The position numbers and the translations under genes were made by a program. The notes beneath the pieces are model-generated. The model saw only the letters and a program-made list of their open reading frames with translations, made no database searches and was not told where the DNA came from. From positions 1,674,001 through 1,738,000 of the forward strand of contig OZ245752.1 of assembly GCA_965227455.1 (NCBI GenBank): a DNA stretch of 64,000 nt, written 5' to 3'. The stretch is from JABDIP01 sp965227455. Its GTDB lineage: Bacteria > Pseudomonadota > Alphaproteobacteria > DSM-16000 > Inquilinaceae. Shown piece by piece: positions 8,666 to 17,621 of the stretch. How positions within the stretch are numbered: the first letter of the stretch is position 1; every line of letters starts with the position of its first letter.

Positions 8666-9850
8666 TCATTCCGGCCGGTCATTCATTTCCAGATGCAGCG
8701 CCTGGCCGTTATAGGGGTTGGCCGCCGCCACCGCCTCGTCCAGTTCCACGCCCAGCCCCGGCGCGGTCGGCGGGATGACGTACCCCTCCTCCCAGCGCAT
8801 CGGCGCCTTGAGGATCTCGGCATGGAAGCCGGACCAGTCCTGGATGCTCTCCAGGATCAGGAAGTTCGGCGTGCAGGCGCTGATCTGGACATTGGCGGCG
8901 CCCTCGATCGGGCCGCAATAGAGGTGCGGCGCGATCTGGGCGTAATGGGTCTCGGCCATGCCGGCGATCTTCTTGGCCTCCAGCAATCCGCCGACCCGGC
9001 CCAGCGCCATCTGGATGATCGAGGCGGCGCCGCTTTCCAGCACGCGGGCGAATTCGTATTTGGTGGCGAGACGCTCGCCGGTGGCGACGGGAATTGTGGT
9101 CTGGCGGGCGACCTTGGCCATCTCCTCCGGCATCTCCGGCGGCACCGGCTCCTCCAGCCAGAGCGGGTCGTAGGGTTCCAGCCGCCGCGCCAAGCGAATG
9201 GCGCCGGAGGTGGTCATCTGGCCATGGGTACCGAACAGGAGATCGGCCCGGGTTCCGACCGCCTCGCGCAGAACGCGCACGAACCGCTCGGCCTGGTCCA
9301 GCAGTTCCAGGGAGAGCTGGCGCGGATCGAATGCGGTATAGGGGCTGACCGGGTCGAACTTGACCGCGGTGAAGCCCTTTTCCACATAGCTCAGGGCCCG
9401 TTCCGCCGCCAGATCGGCGTCGATGTAGACATCGGAGGCGTCGTCGGGGTGGGGGTAGAGATAGGTGTAGCTGCGCAGCCGCTCATGCACCTGGCCACCG
9501 AGCAGCTCATAAACCGGCTTGTCCAGCGCCTTGCCGATGATGTCCCAGCAAGCCATCTCGATGCCGCTGAGGATTCCCAGGATCGACGTATCCGGGCGCT
9601 GGGTAAATCCGCTGGAATAGACCCGCCGCCACAGCCTCTCGATTTTGAACGGATCGGTGCCGATCACCTTGCGTTCGCAGACATCGGCGATCATGCGTTC
9701 GACCACATGCGGGTGGAACGGCACGGAATAGACCTCGCCGATGCCCTCGATGCCGGTATCGGTTGTGAGCTTGAGGAAGATCCAATAGGCGCCGCCATAA
9801 TGGGGCGGCGGATTGCCGACCACGAAGGTCTTCACATCGGTGATCTTCAC
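8666..9850 (-). CDS. mandelate racemase / muconate lactonizing enzyme family protein
   Basis: This is a 394-residue enolase-superfamily enzyme, with an N-terminal capping domain (about 1-125) and a TIM barrel containing AVKFDP, WLEEPVPPE and TGERLATK, which provide the base and acidic metal ligands. The third-strand ligand region reads FGTHGQMT, as in a subgroup of sugar-acid dehydratase-like members. It probably dehydrates or isomerises a sugar acid or lactone, but the substrate is unassigned. GTG 9850 is preferred because GGGAGG lies 8 nt before it; a GTG six codons upstream (9868) has no such site. Confidence 0.85.
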   Translation of the reverse strand: MKITDVKTFVVGNPPPHYGGAYWIFLKLTTDTGIEGIGEVYSVPFHPHVVERMIADVCERKVIGTDPFKIERLWRRVYSSGFTQRPDTSILGILSGIEMACWDIIGKALDKPVYELLGGQVHERLRSYTYLYPHPDDASDVYIDADLAAERALSYVEKGFTAVKFDPVSPYTAFDPRQLSLELLDQAERFVRVLREAVGTRADLLFGTHGQMTTSGAIRLARRLEPYDPLWLEEPVPPEMPEEMAKVARQTTIPVATGERLATKYEFARVLESGAASIIQMALGRVGGLLEAKKIAGMAETHYAQIAPHLYCGPIEGAANVQISACTPNFLILESIQDWSGFHAEILKAPMRWEEGYVIPPTAPGLGVELDEAVAAANPYNGQALHLEMNDRPE

Positions 9851-9956
9851 GCCGCGCGCCTCCCGCACCCCTTGCGACCGGCCCGCACCGCGCAGCCGTC
9901 GAATCCGCTGAAACCTAGGTCAGATTCACAGGGTTGGACAGGTGGAATCGCCGCTG

Positions 9957-10628
9957 TCAGGCGGCAGGCCGGTCGTCCAGGACGACGGTATCGCCGGCCA
10001 GCACCCTTGGCGGCCAGGTGCGCCGCGAGACCCGATAGACCGAGGCCGGCGGGATGTTGCGGACGACGCCGCCGATGCGCTGGGATCTCAGGCCGAGCCT
10101 GGCCAGCATCAGGGCCGGAAACGGGCATCGCGGGCCATAGGTGAACTGATAGAGCGCCGCACCCGGCCGCAGCCGCCGGAAGACGCCGGTCAGGATACGC
10201 ACCTGGTCCTGGGCCGACATGGCCAGCACCGGCAGGCCGCTGATGGCCGCGGCGAACTCGCCGCGCAAGGGAAACCCTTCGCGAGACAGCAGGGTGGCGT
10301 TGGCCACCGTCACATGGATTCCGGGAAACCGGTCCGCCAGCACGTCCGCCATCCGGTCGTCGAGCTCCACCGCGTGGATGTCGGACGCCGAGACGCCCTT
10401 GGCCACCAGCTCGGCGGTGAAGGCGCCGGTGCCGGCACCCAGCTCCAGGATCGGGCCGGAGTCGGGGTCGATCCGGTCGGTGATCAGCCGGGCAAGTTGG
10501 CGGCCGCTGGGGGCGACCGAGGCCACCCTCAGCGGCCGTCGCAGCCAGGATCCGAAGAAGGCCATATGGGCCCGCAGCGCCGTGTTGCGACCGGACTTCC
10601 AAGGCCAGTTCTGGCCGGAATCACTCAT
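9957..10628 (-). CDS. class I SAM-dependent methyltransferase, phospholipid N-methyltransferase-like
   Basis: This 223-residue protein has motif I ILELGAGTGAFTAELVA and an acidic VELDD after strand 2. The pattern resembles PmtA-type phosphatidylethanolamine N-methyltransferases and the KsgA-like fold (FFGSWLRRPLRVASVAPSGRQLAR at the N-terminus, then an ISGLPVLAM segment in place of the usual NPPY). ATG 10628 follows GGAGGGG. If correct, it methylates membrane lipid headgroups. The alternative is a small-molecule methyltransferase. It is monocistronic, with a 163-bp gap to the protease gene upstream. Confidence 0.7.
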   Translation of the reverse strand: MSDSGQNWPWKSGRNTALRAHMAFFGSWLRRPLRVASVAPSGRQLARLITDRIDPDSGPILELGAGTGAFTAELVAKGVSASDIHAVELDDRMADVLADRFPGIHVTVANATLLSREGFPLRGEFAAAISGLPVLAMSAQDQVRILTGVFRRLRPGAALYQFTYGPRCPFPALMLARLGLRSQRIGGVVRNIPPASVYRVSRRTWPPRVLAGDTVVLDDRPAA

Positions 10629-10791
10629 CGCCGGTTCCCCTCCCTCGACCCGATACCCAGTATGCGCGGCATGGTCGGAAAAGTGGGGACGGCGCCGGTC
10701 GGTTACCAGCAAAAGATGGCTCAACCCCTTGATGGGGATGGAAGAATTCGGGCTGGGAGAATGTAGGTTCAGGTCGGCTGGATCGCCGGCG

Positions 10792-11562
10792 CTATCGGAT
10801 TCCGATCGCCGCCCTTGCCGCATCGTGGAACCGGGCCGCCGGCACCGCCAATCCCAGCACGGCATCGTCGGTGACGCGGAAGCCTACGTTCAAGCCGACG
10901 ATGGTGAACTGGCCGAAGCGATGGAACAGAACCGGGGATCCGGAATCGCCGCGGGTGCCGTCGCAGTCATGCAGCATCAGATCGTCTTCCCACGAGACCA
11001 CGCTGCACCCCTGATGGCCGGCGAGCATATGGGCGCGATCCTGGCTGTAGCCGGCGCGGACCAGCGCGCTGTCGGTCAGTTCGCCGGCTGCCATAGGGTC
11101 CAGCATCTGCCAGGGAATGGGTCGCAAGTTATTGGTCTCGTTGACCGTCACGATGGCCCAGTCGTGGACCAGGTTCCCTGGATCCTCCGGGCGCATCGGG
11201 TCGTAGTTCGGTGAGACCGATATCTCGTTGACCCGCAGATGGGCCACGAAATCGCCGCGGCTGTAACCGGCCACGAAATGCAGGTCATTGGCACTGGTCC
11301 AGCGTTGCAGGCGTGTGTCGTAGAGGCAGTGCGCGACGGTCAGGACCTGTTTCGGCCCGATCAGGACGCCGGTGCAGAAGCCGCCGGTGCTGCGATTCAC
11401 CCGGCCGATGGATGACCACGGCCATTCCCGGGAATTGATCGGGGCACGATTGTCCTCGCCGACGATGCCGGGCGGGCGGGTCGCGTCCTGGGCCATGGCA
11501 GGCGACGCGAATTCAAGGGCCGCAAGGACTAGGGAGAGCCCGATGGCGGCGAGAATCCTCAT
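10792..11562 (-). CDS. secreted trypsin-like serine protease
   Basis: This 256-residue protein has a signal peptide (cleavage near AMA-QD, residue 24) and an S1 protease domain. The triad is H78 (TVAHC), D134 (VHDWAIV) and S207 (RGDSGSP), and the cysteine pattern supports disulfides, so it acts in the periplasm or outside the cell. The length is typical of a protease domain without accessory modules. It lies beyond the end of the cox cluster (146-bp gap) and is not part of known cox operons, so I treat it as independent. Confidence 0.9.
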   Translation of the reverse strand: MRILAAIGLSLVLAALEFASPAMAQDATRPPGIVGEDNRAPINSREWPWSSIGRVNRSTGGFCTGVLIGPKQVLTVAHCLYDTRLQRWTSANDLHFVAGYSRGDFVAHLRVNEISVSPNYDPMRPEDPGNLVHDWAIVTVNETNNLRPIPWQMLDPMAAGELTDSALVRAGYSQDRAHMLAGHQGCSVVSWEDDLMLHDCDGTRGDSGSPVLFHRFGQFTIVGLNVGFRVTDDAVLGLAVPAARFHDAARAAIGIR

Positions 11563-11708
11563 GCCGCAGATTTAAGATGAATTCGCAACCATTCCGTTAA
11601 CGACCCCCTGCCGTAGGCGTCTGATTTGTATCGATTCCAACCTCCTGCCGAACCACCGGGCAGGATAGGAGAATTGTCGCGAAATCGACCCCGACAGCGG
11701 CTGATGAC

Positions 11709-12566
11709 TCAGTGAGGGTCGGCGATTTGACCGGCATCGGTGGCCGGAATTTCGGCCTGGCCGTCTTCGGCGGCCGCAACGGCACCCTGGCGCCGCTCGC
11801 GCACCACATCCGCCAACACCGCCAGGGCGATCTCGCCGGGCGTGGCGGCACCGATGTCCAGGCCGGCCGGGCCGCGCACGGCGGCCACCCGCTGAGAGTC
11901 GATCCCGGCGGCGGTCAGATCGGCTCTCAGCTTGGCCGATTTTCTGCGGCTGCCGACGAAGGCGACATAGGCGGAACCGGTAGCGATTGCGCCTTCCAGC
12001 GCCTTGCGGTCGCCGCGCCCCTGGGTCGCGACCACCACGAAGCTCTCCGCCGCGCGCGGCGACTCCGCGACGTCATAGCCCGCGATCCGGGTGCAGCTCT
12101 CGCCGAAGGCGGCCAGATCGGATTCCGGGGCGGCGACGGTGACGGCGAAGCCCGCCGCCACACCGACATCGGCGACAGCCTGGGCAGTCGGCGACGCGCC
12201 CATCACCAGCAGCGCCGGACGGGGCAGCATGGGCTCGATGAAGATCTCGGCGGTGCCGCCGCTGGGGCAGCGGCTGGTGAAGGTGTCGACATCGTCACCA
12301 TCCTCGACCTCGCCGTCCGGCCCGACACGGATCAGACGGGGCCGGCCGTCGGCCAGGGCCCGGGCCGCCGCCTTCAGCACCGCGCCGCGGACGCAGCCGC
12401 CGCCGATCCAGCCCTCCACCGAGGCGTCCGCGCGGATCACCGCCTTGGCCCCGGCCTTGGCCGAGGTCGCGTTCTGGGTGCGCACCACGGTCGCCAGCGC
12501 GAAAGGCTGGTTGTCGCCGACCATCTGCGCCATGCAATCGAAGATGCGATCGTTTTCTTCGGTCAT
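11709..12566 (-). CDS. coxF: XdhC/CoxF family molybdenum-cofactor accessory protein
   Basis: This 285-residue protein joins an XdhC/CoxI N-terminal domain (residues about 10-105, with the GGCVRGAV and FTSRCPSGG motifs) to a C-terminal Rossmann-type XdhC domain (from about 115, PALLVMGASPTAQAVADVG). XdhC proteins bind the molybdenum cofactor and help its sulfuration and insertion into xanthine dehydrogenase-family enzymes. It is the last gene of the cox run and starts 17 bp after coxE. The start is set by GAGGGAGGGTGAG before ATG 12566. Position six in the order M-S-L-D-E-F makes coxF the natural name. Confidence 0.85.
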   Translation of the reverse strand: MTEENDRIFDCMAQMVGDNQPFALATVVRTQNATSAKAGAKAVIRADASVEGWIGGGCVRGAVLKAAARALADGRPRLIRVGPDGEVEDGDDVDTFTSRCPSGGTAEIFIEPMLPRPALLVMGASPTAQAVADVGVAAGFAVTVAAPESDLAAFGESCTRIAGYDVAESPRAAESFVVVATQGRGDRKALEGAIATGSAYVAFVGSRRKSAKLRADLTAAGIDSQRVAAVRGPAGLDIGAATPGEIALAVLADVVRERRQGAVAAAEDGQAEIPATDAGQIADPH

Positions 12567-12583
12567 CTCACCCTCCCTCAGAA

Positions 12584-13759
12584 CTAGAGCTTCGCCAGAT
12601 AAGGCTCTAGTTCTGCAAGGCTTTTCAGATTGTGTGCCGGGGCGAATAGGTCGACATGCGGCAGCGCCGCCTGCATGCCCGCCGCCTCCGGCGTGTAGTC
12701 GCGCCAGCCGATCATCGGGTTCAGCCAGACGATGCGCCGCGCCCGCCGGGCAAGCTGCCGCATCTCCTCGCCGAGTCGCTCGGCCGAGCCGGTGTCGTAG
12801 CCGTCGCTGACGATCATCACGATCGAGCGGGAATTCAGGGTCGCGGCGGCGTAGTTCTTGTTGAACGTCGCCAGGCTCTCGCCGATCCGGGTACCGCCGG
12901 ACCATCCCGCCGCCAGCAGCGCCATGCGCTCCACGGCCTTTTCGATGTTCCGTTCCTTCAGGGTCGGTCCAATATTGACCAGCCTGGTGTGGAAGATGAA
13001 GGCCTCGGCCTCGCGGAACCTGTCCACCACGCCGCGGATGAAGCGCACGAAGAAGCTGCTGTAGAGGCTCATGGAGCCGCTGCCGTCGAGGATGACCACC
13101 AGCCGGACCGGCCGCTGCCGCCGCTTGCGCATGACCAGGTCCAGAGGCATGCCGCCATGGCGGATGCTCTTGTGGATAGTGTTGCGCAAATCGAGCCGGC
13201 GGCCCCTGCGGGCGGATTTCTGGCGCCGGGTGAGCCGGTAGCGCATGCGCGCCGCCAGCCGATCGGTCAGGGCGTAGACCTGCTCCAGCGCATCCGGATC
13301 GGCGATGTGGCGGAAGTCGGTCTCCGCCAAGCTCTCGGCAGAGCTGGCACCCTGCTGGCGGCCGCCCTGCCCCGGGGCCCCGTCGCCATCGCCGCGCTCG
13401 ACCCGGTCCGGCGGGCCCGGCGTCCCGTCCGGTCCGCCGCTCGGCGGCAGCAGGCGCAGGCCCTTGCGGCCGCCATCACCGGCGACACGGGCCACTCGCT
13501 TCATGCCTTTCAGCCGCCAATAGGCATCGAACAGCTCGTCGAAGCGGCGCCAATCGGTGCGGCAGGAGCAGAGCAGCGACCGCAGACCCCAGCGCAGCTC
13601 GCGGTCGTGCCGCACCTCGGCATGGGTGGCTAGCCGCGCCGCATCCATCCCTTCGCTCAGGCCGACGGGAAAGCCGTTATCGCGCAGCAGCCGGACGAAG
13701 CCGATCATCCGCCGGGCGACGGCATGTTCCGCGGTCGGATGCGCGACCAGGGTGCTCAT
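12584..13759 (-). CDS. coxE: CoxE, VWA-domain CO dehydrogenase maturation protein
   Basis: This 391-residue protein has a C-terminal von Willebrand A domain with an intact MIDAS motif (D225-G-S-G-S-M-S), a threonine (SGGTRIGESL) and a later SDGYDTG. A Pro/Gly-rich linker (about 100-140) precedes it. CoxE works with the MoxR ATPase CoxD to build the copper/sulfur part of the CO dehydrogenase active site. Its ATG overlaps the coxD stop by 4 bp, so the two are translationally coupled. It is typical in length and order. Confidence 0.9.
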   Translation of the reverse strand: MSTLVAHPTAEHAVARRMIGFVRLLRDNGFPVGLSEGMDAARLATHAEVRHDRELRWGLRSLLCSCRTDWRRFDELFDAYWRLKGMKRVARVAGDGGRKGLRLLPPSGGPDGTPGPPDRVERGDGDGAPGQGGRQQGASSAESLAETDFRHIADPDALEQVYALTDRLAARMRYRLTRRQKSARRGRRLDLRNTIHKSIRHGGMPLDLVMRKRRQRPVRLVVILDGSGSMSLYSSFFVRFIRGVVDRFREAEAFIFHTRLVNIGPTLKERNIEKAVERMALLAAGWSGGTRIGESLATFNKNYAAATLNSRSIVMIVSDGYDTGSAERLGEEMRQLARRARRIVWLNPMIGWRDYTPEAAGMQAALPHVDLFAPAHNLKSLAELEPYLAKL

Positions 13760-14637
13760 ACCGCCTTGGCGACCAGCCGTTCGGTGACCTCGATCGGCAG
13801 GGCGCGCTGGTCCTCGCGGGTCTTCAGCAGGCAGAGCAGGCTTTCCTGCACCGCCACCGGATCCTCGCGCAGGTCGGCAATATCGAGGCCGACCAGGGCG
13901 CGGGCCCAGTCCAGGGTCTCGGCGATGCCCGGGGTCTTGCGCAGGTCTTCCTTGCGGACCGACTGCACGAAGCGGACGATCTGGCCGGCCAGGGCCTGCT
14001 CGATGCCCGGCACCCGGGCGGTCAGGATACGCAGCTCCTTATCCTCGGCCGGGTAGTCCACATAGTGGTAGAGGCAGCGCCGGCGCAGCGCGTCGGAGAG
14101 TTCCCGCGTGCCGTTCGAGGTCAGGACGACATAGGGGATCGATTGCGATTCGATGGTGCCGAGTTCCGGGATGGTGATCTGGAATTCCGACAGCACCTCC
14201 AGCAGATAGGCCTCGAACTCCTCGTCGGCCCGGTCGATCTCGTCCACCAGCAGCACCGGCGGTTGGTCCTGGCTGATCGCCTGCAGCAGTGGCCGGCGCA
14301 GCAGGTAATCCTCCTGGAAGATGTGCCGCTCGGTATCCACCGCGTCGGCCTTTTCAGCTTCGCGGATCTTGATGGCCAGGAGCTGGTGCTGGTAGTTCCA
14401 CTCATAGACGGCGGAATGGGCGTCCAGCCCTTCGTAACATTGCAGGCGGATCAGATTGGTGCCCAACGCCTCGGCCAGGCTCTTGGCGACCTCGGTCTTG
14501 CCGACCCCGGCATCGCCTTCCAGCAGCAGCGGCCGCTCCAGCCGCGCCATCAGCACGATCGCCATCGCCAACGAGGGATCGGCCACATAGCCGGTCCCGG
14601 CCAGCCGCGTCATCACCGCGTCACGGGTGAACTCCAT
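13756..14637 (-). CDS. coxD: CoxD, MoxR-type AAA+ ATPase for CO dehydrogenase maturation
   Basis: This 293-residue AAA+ ATPase has Walker A GDAGVGKT (41-48), Walker B LLVDEID (128-134) and an SNGTRELSDALRRRC sensor/arginine-finger region. In Oligotropha (Afipia) carboxidovorans, CoxD is a membrane-associated chaperone that helps insert sulfur and then copper into the [CuSMoO2] centre of CoxL. It lies 84 bp after coxL and is coupled to coxE by a 4-bp overlap. Confidence 0.92.
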   Translation of the reverse strand: MEFTRDAVMTRLAGTGYVADPSLAMAIVLMARLERPLLLEGDAGVGKTEVAKSLAEALGTNLIRLQCYEGLDAHSAVYEWNYQHQLLAIKIREAEKADAVDTERHIFQEDYLLRRPLLQAISQDQPPVLLVDEIDRADEEFEAYLLEVLSEFQITIPELGTIESQSIPYVVLTSNGTRELSDALRRRCLYHYVDYPAEDKELRILTARVPGIEQALAGQIVRFVQSVRKEDLRKTPGIAETLDWARALVGLDIADLREDPVAVQESLLCLLKTREDQRALPIEVTERLVAKAV

Positions 14638-14721
14638 GGGGTCATTCCTTGTTGCGGAGAGCGGAGGACCGGACCCGACGGCCGCAAGAGGCGCGCCGAC
14701 CCCGATCCTCCCTGACCGCCG

Positions 14722-17127
14722 CTACTTGCCGATGCCCAGATCGTCGCATTGCTGCCAGACACGCCACGGGGTGTGGGGCATCGGCATATGGGTCACGCCC
14801 AGATGGGCGAAGGCATCGATCACCGCGTTGGAGAATGCCGAAACGCCGCCGACATTGGGGGATTCTCCGACCCCCTTCGCACCGATTGGATGGTGCGGCG
14901 ACGGCGTGACGGTAAAGTCGGTCTCCCAGACCGGCGTTTCAACCGCGGTGGGCATGAAATAGTCCATGAAGCTGGCGCCCTGGACGTTGCCCATCTCGTC
15001 GTAGACGATCTCCTGCCCCATCGCGATGCCGAAGGCCTCGGTCAGGCCGCCATGGACCTGGCCGTCGATGACCATCGGGTTGATGCGGGTGCCGCAATCG
15101 TCCAGCGCGTAGAAGCGCCGGATGGCGCTCTCGCCGGTATTGCGGTCGATGTCGACGACGCAGATATAGGCGCCGAACGGATAGGTCATGTTCGGCGGGT
15201 CGTAATAGTCGACCGCCTCGAGACCATGCTCCATGCCTTCTGGCACGTTGTTGTAGGCGGCCCAGGCGACCTCCTTCATGGTCGCCGTCTTTTCCGGAAG
15301 GCCCTTGACCTGGAAGCGATCCACATCCCATTCCAGATCGTCTTCGGAGACCTCCAACATATGGGCGGCGATGGCCTGCGCCTTGGCCTTGATCTTGCGC
15401 GCCGCGCGGGCGGCGGCCGCGCCGGCGACCGGCGTGGAGCGCGAACCATAGGTGCCGAGGCCGTAGGGGGCGGTGTCGGTGTCCCCCTCCTCGATCATGA
15501 TGTCCTCGGAGGGCACGCCGATTTCTGTCGCGATGATCTGGGCATAGGTCGTCTCATGGGCCTGGCCCTGGGACTTGGTGCCCAGCCGGGCGATGGCGCT
15601 GCCGGTCGGATGCACCCGGATCTCGCAGCTGTCGAACATGCCGACGCCGAGGATGTCGCAGTTGCGGGTCGGGCCCGCACCGACGATCTCGGTGAAGAAC
15701 GCCACGCCGATGCCCATCAGCTCGCCGCGCTGGCGTTTCTCGGCCTGCTCGCGGCGCAGTCCTTCGTAGTTGACCGCCTCCAGCGCCTTGCGCATGGCGG
15801 TCGGGTAATCGCCGCTGTCGTACTCCCAGCCAAGGGCCGAGTTGTAAGGGAACTGCTCCGGCTGGATGAAGTTCTTCATCCGGAGCTCGGCCGGATCCAT
15901 GTCCAGCTTGCGCGCCAGCACGTCGATCATCCGCTCGATCAGGTAGGACGCCTCGGTCACCCGGAACGAGCAGCGATAGGCCACGCCGCCCGGCGCCTTG
16001 TTGGTGTAGACCCCATCCACCTCCACATGGGCGACCGGGATGTCGTAGCTACCGGTGACGATGTGGAAGAAGCCGGCCGGGTATTTGCTGGGATCGGCGC
16101 AGCTGTCGAAGGCCCCGTGATCGGCGATCACATGGCATTTCAGCCCGGTGATGCGGCCGTCCTTGGTCGCCGCCAGCTCGCCGGTCATGTGGTAGTCGCG
16201 GGCGAAGGCGGTGGCGGACAAGTTCTCGACCCGGTCCTCGACCCATTTCACCGGCTTGCCCAGCACAATCGAGCCGACCGTGGCGCAGACATAACCCGGG
16301 TAGACACCGACCTTGTTGCCGAAGCCGCCGCCGATATCCGGCGCGTTGACGTGAATCTTGGCTTCCGGGATTCCGGACAGCAGCGAGACCACGGTGCGCA
16401 CCACATGCGGCGCCTGGAAGGTGCCGTAGAGGGTGAGCTCGCCCTTGATCTTGTCCATGGAAGCGACGCAGGCGCAGGTCTCCAGGGGCGACGGATGGAC
16501 CCGCTGATAGGTGACCAGCTCCTTCACCGTCACTTCCGCGGCGTCGAACGCCGCGTCGGCGCCGTCCTTGTCGCCGGCCTCCCAGGTGAAGATGTGGTTA
16601 TGGTGCTTGCGCGCGCCGTGCGCGCCCTCGGCCTTGTCCTGAATGTCCTCGCGCAGCACAGGTGCGTCGTCGTCCATGGCCCGGAAGGCGTCGGTCAACG
16701 GCGTCAGCTCCTCGTACTCGACCTCGACCAGATCGATGGCGTCGGCCGCGATGTAGCGGTCCTGGGCGATGACGAAGGCGACTTCCTGGTTCTGAAAGAG
16801 CACCTTCTCGTCCGCCAGCACCGCCTGCACGTCGCCGGCAAGGGTCGGCATGTAATGCAGGCTGAGCGGCTTGAGGTCTTCCGCCGTCAGGACGGCGACG
16901 ACGCCGGGCAGCGCCAGGGCCGCGCTGGCGTCGATCGACTTGACGCGGGCATGGCCATAGGGGCTGCGGACGAAATCGCCGAACAGCATGCCCGGCAGCT
17001 TGATGTCGTCGACATAGTTGCCCTTGCCCTGGATGAAACGGATGTCTTCCTTGCGCTTGCGGGCGCAGCCGACGCCGCCGAGGCTCTCTTCGCGCTCCGC
17101 GGCCGATGCGATGGGTGTATCAGGCAT
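14722..17127 (-). CDS. coxL: aerobic carbon monoxide dehydrogenase large subunit, form I
   Basis: This 801-residue molybdenum hydroxylase large subunit oxidises CO to CO2 with water at a Mo-Cu centre. The decisive motif is AYRCSFR at residues 383-389, with C386 as the copper-binding cysteine. Form II homologues carry AYRGAGR instead. The length is close to the 809 residues of the O. carboxidovorans protein, and the C-terminal GAKGVGESPNVGG loop contains the conserved active-site Glu. The coxS stop and the coxL ATG share a base (TAATG), which shows tight coupling. The protein is cytoplasmic and probably works at the inner membrane as an (LMS)2 hexamer. Confidence 0.96.
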   Translation of the reverse strand: MPDTPIASAAEREESLGGVGCARKRKEDIRFIQGKGNYVDDIKLPGMLFGDFVRSPYGHARVKSIDASAALALPGVVAVLTAEDLKPLSLHYMPTLAGDVQAVLADEKVLFQNQEVAFVIAQDRYIAADAIDLVEVEYEELTPLTDAFRAMDDDAPVLREDIQDKAEGAHGARKHHNHIFTWEAGDKDGADAAFDAAEVTVKELVTYQRVHPSPLETCACVASMDKIKGELTLYGTFQAPHVVRTVVSLLSGIPEAKIHVNAPDIGGGFGNKVGVYPGYVCATVGSIVLGKPVKWVEDRVENLSATAFARDYHMTGELAATKDGRITGLKCHVIADHGAFDSCADPSKYPAGFFHIVTGSYDIPVAHVEVDGVYTNKAPGGVAYRCSFRVTEASYLIERMIDVLARKLDMDPAELRMKNFIQPEQFPYNSALGWEYDSGDYPTAMRKALEAVNYEGLRREQAEKRQRGELMGIGVAFFTEIVGAGPTRNCDILGVGMFDSCEIRVHPTGSAIARLGTKSQGQAHETTYAQIIATEIGVPSEDIMIEEGDTDTAPYGLGTYGSRSTPVAGAAAARAARKIKAKAQAIAAHMLEVSEDDLEWDVDRFQVKGLPEKTATMKEVAWAAYNNVPEGMEHGLEAVDYYDPPNMTYPFGAYICVVDIDRNTGESAIRRFYALDDCGTRINPMVIDGQVHGGLTEAFGIAMGQEIVYDEMGNVQGASFMDYFMPTAVETPVWETDFTVTPSPHHPIGAKGVGESPNVGGVSAFSNAVIDAFAHLGVTHMPMPHTPWRVWQQCDDLGIGK

Positions 17128-17618
17128 TATTCGGCGGCCTCCTCGACGGCGTTCATCTTGTCGGCGGCACTGCGGACCGCCTTGACGATGTTCTGGTATC
17201 CGGTACAGCGACAGAGGTTGCCGGCCAGACCGTTGCGGATCTCCTCATCGGTCGGGTTCGGGTTCTCCTGCAGCAGGCGGTGGGTGCGCATGATCATGCC
17301 CGGCGTGCAGAAGCCGCATTGCAGGCCATGCTCCTCCATGAAGCTTTCCTGGATCGGATGCAGCGCGCCCGGTTCGGCCATGCCTTCCACGGTGGTGACC
17401 TCGGCGCCGTTGGCCTGGGCCACGAACATGGTGCAGGACTTCACCGACTGGCCGTTCAGATCGACCGTGCAGGCCCCGCAATGGGAGCTGTCGCAGCCCA
17501 CATGCGGGCCGGTCAGCCCCAGGTTCTCGCGCAGGAAATGGATCAGCAGCGTGCGCGGCTCGGCCAGCCCCTCAACGGGCTCGCCGTTCACCGTCATCTC
17601 GATATGCATCTTGCCCAT
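17127..17618 (-). CDS. coxS: aerobic carbon monoxide dehydrogenase small [2Fe-2S] subunit
   Basis: This 163-residue protein has two [2Fe-2S] clusters: a plant-ferredoxin-type N-terminal domain (CDSSHCGACTVDLNG) and a helical C-terminal domain (CGFCTPGM and NLCRCTGY). It carries electrons from the molybdenum site of CoxL to the FAD of CoxM. The length matches characterised CoxS proteins (about 166 residues). It begins 3 bp after the coxM stop and shares one base with the coxL start. Confidence 0.95.
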   Translation of the reverse strand: MGKMHIEMTVNGEPVEGLAEPRTLLIHFLRENLGLTGPHVGCDSSHCGACTVDLNGQSVKSCTMFVAQANGAEVTTVEGMAEPGALHPIQESFMEEHGLQCGFCTPGMIMRTHRLLQENPNPTDEEIRNGLAGNLCRCTGYQNIVKAVRSAADKMNAVEEAAE

Positions 17619-17621
17619 GTC

